From positions 1 through 19,924 of the forward strand of contig JAAYZQ010000416.1 in assembly GCA_012514775.1 (NCBI GenBank): a stretch of 19,924 nucleotides of DNA, read 5' to 3'. Numbering within the stretch: position 1 is the stretch's first letter; each line of letters opens with the position of its first letter. Source of the DNA: Anaerolineaceae bacterium (GTDB lineage Bacteria; Chloroflexota; Anaerolineae; JAAYZQ01). The notes under the pieces are model-generated. The model ran no database searches and was not told where the DNA came from. It was given only the letters and a program-made list of their open reading frames with translations. Of this stretch, positions 15,216 through 19,924 are shown piece by piece. The position numbers and the translations under genes are program-made.

Positions 15216-15245
15216 GCCGTCCCTGGTCACGTGACCAGGGACGGC
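15216..15245. promoter_or_regulatory. Perfect 30-bp palindrome, possible operator or hairpin
   Basis: The half-site GCCGTCCCTGGTCAC (15216-15230) is followed at once by its exact reverse complement (15231-15245), with no spacer. It lies about 141 nt upstream of the S41 peptidase ATG and about 95 nt from the mazEF -35 box. There is no T-tract after it, so it does not look like a terminator. Part of it, CCTGGTCACGTG, recurs at 7979-7990. Confidence 0.75.
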
Positions 15246-15303
15246 CCTGCCCACCTGGCGAGGCAAAAGACCCCACTGTTGACCGGTGTATCGTCGGGCC
15301 GTT

Positions 15304-15314
15304 TGTGGTACCCT
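15304..15314 (+). promoter_or_regulatory. Weak candidate extended -10 of the S41 peptidase operon
   Basis: TTGTGGTACCCT-like DNA, with TGG before TACCCT at 15309-15314. The only good -35-like hexamer, TTGACC at 15279-15284, is 24 nt away, which is too far. It is reported mainly because the same TGTGGTA core precedes other genes in the window. Confidence 0.3.
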
Positions 15315-15386
15315 ACGAACGACGGCAACCCGCCGTCCTGGAATTGGCACAGAAGGGAGAAATCTCAAGGTGGAGAGCGGACGGAG

Positions 15387-17021
15387 ATGGGGGATCGCCG
15401 GCGAAACCGCAGCGCGCAGTGGAGGGCAGGGCAGGTGAGCGAACCAGAGGGCGAGTCGTCGACGGTCAACCAGGTCCGCCGGTGGGCCACGGCCCATCCC
15501 TGGCAGGCCTCGCTCCGAGCCACGTGGCTTTTGCTCAACCTCCTGCTCGGGGGCGCCTCGGGCGCCTTTCTGGCCTGGGGCCCCCTGGGCGGAACCTGGC
15601 CTCTCATGGCGGTCCTGGGCATGGCCGGCGCCATCGTCCCGGCCGCCCTCTGGGCCCGCCAGCAAATCGCTGCCATCCAGGGCAGCCAGGAGACCGCCCG
15701 CCGCTGGCACAGGGCTCTGCTCGGCGGGCAGGCAGCCATCCTGGCGGGAGTTGTCATGCTGTCCGTCGTCCAGCTCTATCAGGCCGGCACCTTTGCGCCC
15801 CTCAGCCAGGACCGCCTGGCCAATTTTGACCGGCTCTGGCGGGCGATGGACACCCAATATCCCTACTTCCAGCAAAAGGGCATCCAATGGGAGGAGCTGG
15901 CCGCTCGCTACCGGCCGCAGATCGCAGAGGCCTCGAGCGACCAGGAGTACTATCTCCTCATCGAGAACATGCTCGCCGAGTTGAACGATGGTCACACGGG
16001 CCTGTCGCCCTCCCTCGCCTTTCAGGCCGGCTGTACCTTTGCCTGGACACGGGAGATGGACGGGCAGGCGGTCGTGACGGTCGCTCGCGGCAGCGGGCTG
16101 CAGGCCGGGCTGGAGGTCGGCAGCGTAATCCTCAGCGTGGACGGCCTGCATGTGGAGCAAGCCCTTGACTCCGTGGCCCCCAGCCTGCGGGTAGGGTCGT
16201 CGCCCTGGAAGCGGCGGAGCATCGCCTTTCACAACCTGCTTAACACCCCCTTTGGCAGCCAGCGGGAGATCACCTTCCAGACACCTGCGGGTGAGGAAAG
16301 GACGGCCACCCTGGCCTGCTCCGAGCAGGTGGCCAGGGCGGAAGCGGAGAGTGGCGACGTGTGGGGCATGCTGCTGCCCACGTACGAGCGACAGATCGTC
16401 AGTCGCCGGTTGCCTTCGGGCCTGGGCTACATCCGCATTCCCACCTTTGGCACGGACCTGGTGGCCGATTTCGACGCCGCGTTGGACGAGCTGCTGGACG
16501 CGCCCGGGCTGGTCCTGGACCTGCGGGGCAATGGCGGGGGCAACTCGGCCTACGCCGATCAGATGGCCGGCCGCTTCTTGAGTGAGCCTTTCGTCTACGG
16601 GCACGACCACTTTCGCGGCCGGCTGCCACAGCGGGGCTGGCGGGCATCCATCCCATTCAAGGTCGAACCCCGCATGCGGCTCTACGAGGGGCCGGTGGTG
16701 ATCATCGTCGAGACGCAGACCATGAGCAGTGCCGAGCAGTTCCTGGCGTCGCTGGTGGACAGCGGCCGGGTCGAGACCGTGGGACGCCGCACGGCCGGTG
16801 CCAGCGGCAATCCGATCGTGTTCCGCCTGCCCGGAGCGCGCAACGTCCGCTTTTCGTCGGCCGACTTTCGACGGAACGACGGGACGCCCATCGAGGGCGT
16901 GGGCATTGCCCCCGACGTGCAGGTCGACTGGACCGTCGGGGACATGCGCCAGGGCCGGGACCCGGACCTGTCGGCGGCAGAGGCACTGCTGCTCGACAGC
17001 CTGGCCCAGGGCCCTCGATAG
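15387..17021 (+). CDS. Membrane-anchored S41 family peptidase
   Basis: This 544-aa protein has three N-terminal TM helices (about 45-65, 69-90, 112-133) followed by an extracytoplasmic S41 peptidase. The S41 helical region around 145-200 ends with LNDGHTGLS (199-207), containing the conserved His203. A PDZ-like segment covers about 226-258 (VARGSGLQAGLEVGSVILSV). The core strand GLVLDLRGNGGGNS (374-387) is diagnostic. The nucleophile lies in TMSSAEQF (445-452), Ser447 or Ser448. Bacterial C-terminal processing proteases have a Lys in a GKG loop, but here the equivalent reads GRRTAGASG (466-474), so a tricorn-like catalytic arrangement is more likely. The ATG at 15387 has AAGGTGGAG upstream. 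A GTG at 15435 with GGAGGG 8 nt before it is a serious alternative that keeps all three TM helices. Three further membrane-protein genes follow. Confidence 0.9.
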   Translation: MGDRRRNRSAQWRAGQVSEPEGESSTVNQVRRWATAHPWQASLRATWLLLNLLLGGASGAFLAWGPLGGTWPLMAVLGMAGAIVPAALWARQQIAAIQGSQETARRWHRALLGGQAAILAGVVMLSVVQLYQAGTFAPLSQDRLANFDRLWRAMDTQYPYFQQKGIQWEELAARYRPQIAEASSDQEYYLLIENMLAELNDGHTGLSPSLAFQAGCTFAWTREMDGQAVVTVARGSGLQAGLEVGSVILSVDGLHVEQALDSVAPSLRVGSSPWKRRSIAFHNLLNTPFGSQREITFQTPAGEERTATLACSEQVARAEAESGDVWGMLLPTYERQIVSRRLPSGLGYIRIPTFGTDLVADFDAALDELLDAPGLVLDLRGNGGGNSAYADQMAGRFLSEPFVYGHDHFRGRLPQRGWRASIPFKVEPRMRLYEGPVVIIVETQTMSSAEQFLASLVDSGRVETVGRRTAGASGNPIVFRLPGARNVRFSSADFRRNDGTPIEGVGIAPDVQVDWTVGDMRQGRDPDLSAAEALLLDSLAQGPR

Positions 17022-17058
17022 GGTTCGGGAAAAAAGAATCACGATCAAGGAGGAGAAA

Positions 17059-17772
17059 ATGATGGATCAATCCTGGCTTTCGTTGGCATGGGTCCTGGCT
17101 GCCGGCTGGCTCGGCTTTGCCATCGCTGCGGCGTTCTCCCACGGGCTGCGACTTTCACGCCGCGCCTTCCTGGTGCCCTACGTCGCCATCTCCGGCATCT
17201 TTCTCTACGCCTATAGCCGGTGGGGCCAGCTCGACCTGGAGGCCTTGTTCGCCCACAACTGGCACTGGGGTCTGCTCTGTGGAACGCTCGCCACCGCGCT
17301 CCTGGTGCTGAACGTGCTGTCTCAGCCGGCCTCCGCCCGGTCTGCCGGCGCGGCTTTGCTCCTCGACGTCGCCTGGGTCGGCGTGGGCTACGGGATCATG
17401 GATGCTCTGCTCCTCAACGTGATGCCCGTCGTGGCCGTCTGGGGCGTCTTCTCCGGGGCCGGCTGGCAGGGCAAGCTCGCCATCGGTGCGCTGGCACTGC
17501 TGGCCAGCTTGCTGGTTACCCTGCTGTATCACCTGGGTTACGGCGAGTTCCGCAACCGGAAGGTCCTGCTGGTCCTGGTCGGGAACGCTGTTATCACCCT
17601 GGCCTTCCTGGCCAGCGGCAATCCGCTGGCAGCCATAGTGAGCCACGCCGCCATGCACGTGGCGGCCGTCTTTCGCGGGCCAGAGACCATGCTCCAGCTC
17701 CCACCGCACTATGGCGCACAGCGCAGTCGGGCTGGGGAGGGCTTGTCTCCCTCGGCCCCGAGAGCGAGTTGA
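17059..17772 (+). CDS. Polytopic membrane protein of unknown function
   Basis: This 237-aa protein has about seven hydrophobic segments (near 5-26, 37-52, 70-88, 98-128, 137-157, 168-186, 190-204). The most distinctive part is the last helix, NPLAAIVSHAAMHVAAVF (188-205), with His196 and His200, followed by GPETMLQLPPHY (207-218). It resembles hypothetical membrane proteins distantly similar to CPBP proteases but lacks an EExxxR motif, so I do not assign protease activity. The ATG at 17059 follows a strong AAGGAGGAG (17048-17056). The gene lies 37 nt after the S41 peptidase and 10 nt before a CPBP-like gene on the same strand, which suggests one operon. The C-terminal tail after PPHY is low-complexity. 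Confidence 0.8.
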   Translation: MMDQSWLSLAWVLAAGWLGFAIAAAFSHGLRLSRRAFLVPYVAISGIFLYAYSRWGQLDLEALFAHNWHWGLLCGTLATALLVLNVLSQPASARSAGAALLLDVAWVGVGYGIMDALLLNVMPVVAVWGVFSGAGWQGKLAIGALALLASLLVTLLYHLGYGEFRNRKVLLVLVGNAVITLAFLASGNPLAAIVSHAAMHVAAVFRGPETMLQLPPHYGAQRSRAGEGLSPSAPRAS

Positions 17773-17782
17773 GAGGTCATCC

Positions 17783-18244
17783 ATGGGGGTCAAGTTGGAA
17801 CGCAGGCAGTTTCACAGTGATTGGCGATTTGTGGCTTTTGCCGAGGAGATTGCCTTTCGCGGCTACCTGCACAACAAGCTCGTGGCCGTCGTCGGACGCC
17901 GCTGGCTGGCCATCCTCCTCGCCGCGCTGGCCTTTGGCCTGTGGCACACCCCGGCGGACATTGCCGGGAGTGGGCAGGTCTTGAGTCCTTTTTTGAACGC
18001 TCTCCTGTTTGCCCTGGTGGGCCTTGTCTTTTTCCACCTGCCCTACGAGTGGACGGGCCTGTTGCCGTTTCTCGCTCTCTTTCACGGGTGGAACGACTTC
18101 TTGCTACTCCCCACCCTGGAAGCGCCGACGGCAGTGGGGGCAGCCGCCGGCTATGTCTTGATGTGGGTGGTGTTGTGGGCAGGCTGGCGGTTCTCCCGCC
18201 GGCACGCCGCGGCGGCCAGGGCCGGAAGCCAGGCAGGGATGTAG
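17783..18244 (+). CDS. CPBP (Abi/CAAX-like) intramembrane metalloprotease, N-terminally short
   Basis: This 153-aa protein carries the CPBP active-site motifs: EEIAFRGY (21-28) with Glu21, Glu22 and Arg26, FGLWH (51-55) with His55, and HGWND (101-105). They are in family order and spacing. Normal family members are about 200-300 aa, with several TM helices before the EExxxR motif. Here only about 20 hydrophilic residues precede it (MGVKLERRQF...). An in-frame start at 17711 would add 24 residues with no membrane helix. Either the gene lost its 5' part by deletion or it is a minimal form that relies on the neighbouring polytopic protein. The ATG at 17783 has only a weak GAGAGG site. Three or four TM helices remain (about 41-54, 68-86, 92-109, 117-134). 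Confidence 0.78.
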   Translation: MGVKLERRQFHSDWRFVAFAEEIAFRGYLHNKLVAVVGRRWLAILLAALAFGLWHTPADIAGSGQVLSPFLNALLFALVGLVFFHLPYEWTGLLPFLALFHGWNDFLLLPTLEAPTAVGAAAGYVLMWVVLWAGWRFSRRHAAAARAGSQAGM

Positions 18245-18247
18245 GTG

Positions 18248-19924
18248 ATGATGGAACGGCTTGTTCTCCGCGTGAGGCGTGCCTGGCAAGCCCCCGGACG
18301 CCGCGCGTGGCGCGGGGCGGCCTGGGGAGCGATGGCCGTGCCGGCTGTCCTCCTGCTGGTGGCGGCCTTCAGCCTGTTCGGGCAGACGGAAATCTCGTGG
18401 TTCCTGGCCGGCACTCCGCTGGTGATGGCTTCCTTTGCCCTTGCCGGCGGCCTGGTGGTCCTGATCCTGCGCGCTCTTCAAGCCATCCCGGCTTTCTATT
18501 CCTGGGCGGTCGTCACCGCCATCCTCGTACTGGCCTACATGGTCCTGGTAGCCATGAGCGTATCCATCGGCATCCTGAGCGTGGGCCTGGGCCTGGTTGC
18601 CCTGGCCTCGCTGGTGGGGGCCGCGATTGCCGTGCTGGTCCGAGCGGGCGGCTCCCCGCTCTCACGGCCCAGGCGGGCCATCGCCGGCGGCGGGCTGGTC
18701 CTCGGGCTTATCGGGCTCGTGGCCGGGGGTGCCTGGCTCCTCGACGCGGGGTCGACACCGCCCGGCTCGCCCAAGGCCGCTGCCGGGGCCGGCGACCGGG
18801 CCGAGCCCCTGGCCCTGCCCGATCCGTCCCGGCCGGGCCCCTACGCCGTGGGCACGCTGTTCTACGGCAGCGGCGACGACCGGCGGCGCCCGGAATATGG
18901 CGCGGACGTCGATCTGCACACCCGGCCGGTCGACGGCGCGCTCCTGGTCGAAGGTTGGAGCCCGCTGCGCACCGCTTACTGGGGCTTTGGCCCTGAGGCG
19001 CTGCCCCTCAACGGGCGGGTGTGGTATCCGGTGCCTGCCGCCGGCGAAACCGGCCAAGCAGCAGGCCCCTTCCCCCTGGTGCTCATCCTCCACGGCCAGC
19101 ACCCCATGGACGATTATTCCGATCCCGGCTACGCCTACCTGGGCGAGCTGCTGGCCAGCCGGGGTTTTGTGGCGGCCTCGGTAGATCAGAATTTCCTCAA
19201 CCTCTCCCCGTTGGTGGACCTGCTGATGTTCCAGTCGCTGACCGACGCCGACGACCTGCGCGGCTGGCTGCTCCTGGAACACCTGCGGGCCTGGCGAGAC
19301 TGGAACGGCAGCCCAGGCTCGCCCTTTTACCGGATGGTGGACCTGGATCGCGTCGCCATCATCGGGCACTCTCGGGGCGGCCAGGCGGTGGCCGTGGCGG
19401 CGGCCTTCAATGGGCTGCCCTGCTACCCGGACGATGCGTCCCTCTCCTTTGACTACGGCTTTGGCATCCGCTCGGTGGTGGCCTTTGCGCCCGTGGACGG
19501 CAGCTACCGGCCGGCACAGCAGGAGATAACTCTGGAGAACGTCAACTATCTGGTGCTTCACGGCGCCCACGACATGGACATTTTCACGTTTCAGGGGAGC
19601 AGGCAGTATTCTCGCGTGCGCTTTAGCGGGGGCGATTGGTTCAAGGCCGCGGTGTACATCTATGGCGCCAACCATGGGCAGTTCAACACGGTGTGGGGGC
19701 GCAAGGATCTCTTTGAGCCGATTATGCGCGTCTTTAACCTGGAGCAACTCATGCCCGGCGAGGAACAGAGGCAGGTGGCCCGGGTGACCGTCGGCGCATT
19801 CCTGGAGGCGACGCTGCGGGACGAGCCCGGATATCGTGCCCTCTTTCAGAATCTCGCCCGGGGGAGGGCATGGCTGCCCGACACGATCTACCTGGCCCAG
19901 TACCAGGATGCGGCCACCCAGATA
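18248..19924 (+). CDS. Alpha/beta hydrolase with five-helix membrane domain (3' end outside window)
   Basis: The frame stays open to the last base: 559 codons are visible and the C-terminus is missing. Residues about 26-150 form five TM helices after an Arg-rich start. An extracytoplasmic alpha/beta hydrolase follows. The oxyanion strand reads VLILHGQHPMDDY, the nucleophile elbow IIGHSRGGQA (Ser375), the acid HGAHDMD (Asp442 or Asp444) and the base GANHGQFNT (His476). This resembles chlorophyllase/PET-hydrolase-like or dienelactone-hydrolase-like esterases, but the substrate is unknown. GTG 18245, ATG 18248 and ATG 18251 are consecutive in-frame starts right after the stop of the CPBP gene (18244). 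I use ATG 18248. It belongs to the same plus-strand run as the S41 peptidase, another soluble hydrolase tethered by an N-terminal membrane module. Confidence 0.88.
   Translation, partial: MMERLVLRVRRAWQAPGRRAWRGAAWGAMAVPAVLLLVAAFSLFGQTEISWFLAGTPLVMASFALAGGLVVLILRALQAIPAFYSWAVVTAILVLAYMVLVAMSVSIGILSVGLGLVALASLVGAAIAVLVRAGGSPLSRPRRAIAGGGLVLGLIGLVAGGAWLLDAGSTPPGSPKAAAGAGDRAEPLALPDPSRPGPYAVGTLFYGSGDDRRRPEYGADVDLHTRPVDGALLVEGWSPLRTAYWGFGPEALPLNGRVWYPVPAAGETGQAAGPFPLVLILHGQHPMDDYSDPGYAYLGELLASRGFVAASVDQNFLNLSPLVDLLMFQSLTDADDLRGWLLLEHLRAWRDWNGSPGSPFYRMVDLDRVAIIGHSRGGQAVAVAAAFNGLPCYPDDASLSFDYGFGIRSVVAFAPVDGSYRPAQQEITLENVNYLVLHGAHDMDIFTFQGSRQYSRVRFSGGDWFKAAVYIYGANHGQFNTVWGRKDLFEPIMRVFNLEQLMPGEEQRQVARVTVGAFLEATLRDEPGYRALFQNLARGRAWLPDTIYLAQYQDAATQI

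Larger units (their letters stand above)
15066..15386. other. Divergent intergenic region between mazEF and the S41 peptidase gene
   Basis: This 321-base gap contains the mazEF promoter and operator (15083-15123), a 12-bp palindrome GCCGGATCCGGC (15141-15152), a perfect 30-bp palindrome (15216-15245) and a weak extended -10 element (15306-15314). No convincing short gene is seen here. Confidence 0.7.

Noticed and set aside
15189..17048. Long minus-strand open frame opposite the S41 peptidase
   Set aside because: The plus strand carries unmistakable S41 motifs. The minus frame has no family resemblance and no start signals.
18662..19747. Minus-strand 361-codon frame opposite the alpha/beta hydrolase
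   Set aside because: The plus-strand frame carries the complete catalytic triad and membrane domain. It merely lacks a stop inside the window.

Overview
The window is a GC-rich stretch of bacterial chromosome, densely coding, with short operons and Shine-Dalgarno sites before most starts. I infer a Chloroflexota (Anaerolineae-like) bacterium. The reasons are the TPTPTP-rich linker of a lone sortase, paired ABC-2 exporter permeases, GTG/TTG starts and the mix of families. No rRNA, tRNA or single-copy marker gene is present, so this assignment is an inference. No CRISPR array, transposase, integrase or phage gene was seen.

Region 1 (143-3177, +): a tight four-gene operon with a serine-type dienelactone hydrolase-like protein, two different DinB/YfiT-fold proteins and a YcaQ-like DNA glycosylase carrying the Q-L-D active-site motif. 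The last two genes overlap (ATGCTGA). The set suggests handling of reactive or alkylating compounds plus repair of the resulting DNA damage.

Region 2 (3237-7971, +): a clear sigma-70-type promoter (TTGGAC-17-TATAAT) drives de novo NAD synthesis. The first gene is one polypeptide joining NadC (N-terminal) to NadA (C-terminal), followed by nadB. The two genes therefore encode the full aspartate-to-nicotinate-mononucleotide route. An alpha/alpha-toroid (prenyltransferase/squalene-cyclase-like) protein of unknown function follows.

Region 3 (7972-12302, +): a promoter region, a low-molecular-weight phosphatase-like protein, then an ABC-type exporter made of one ATPase and two non-identical ABC-2 permeases.

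Region 4 (12303-12668): no gene. It holds a three-copy 85-bp tandem repeat built from six alternating copies of a 16-bp near-palindrome, then a 15-bp-stem terminator with A- and T-tracts on either side. This terminator serves both the exporter operon and the convergent sortase.

Region 5 (12669-15065): a class D/E-like sortase on the minus strand with a near-consensus promoter, a divergent GNAT acetyltransferase, and a minus-strand mazEF-type toxin-antitoxin pair. The mazEF promoter has an inverted repeat over its -10 box.

Region 6 (15066-19924, +): a 321-base intergenic region with a perfect 30-bp palindrome. It precedes a run of membrane-associated hydrolases: an S41 peptidase with three membrane segments, a polytopic protein of unknown function, an N-terminally short CPBP (Abi) membrane protease, and a five-TM alpha/beta hydrolase that runs off the window end.

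Extended -10 elements resembling TGTGGTAtaaT recur upstream of several of these genes and may be the preferred promoter type of this genome.
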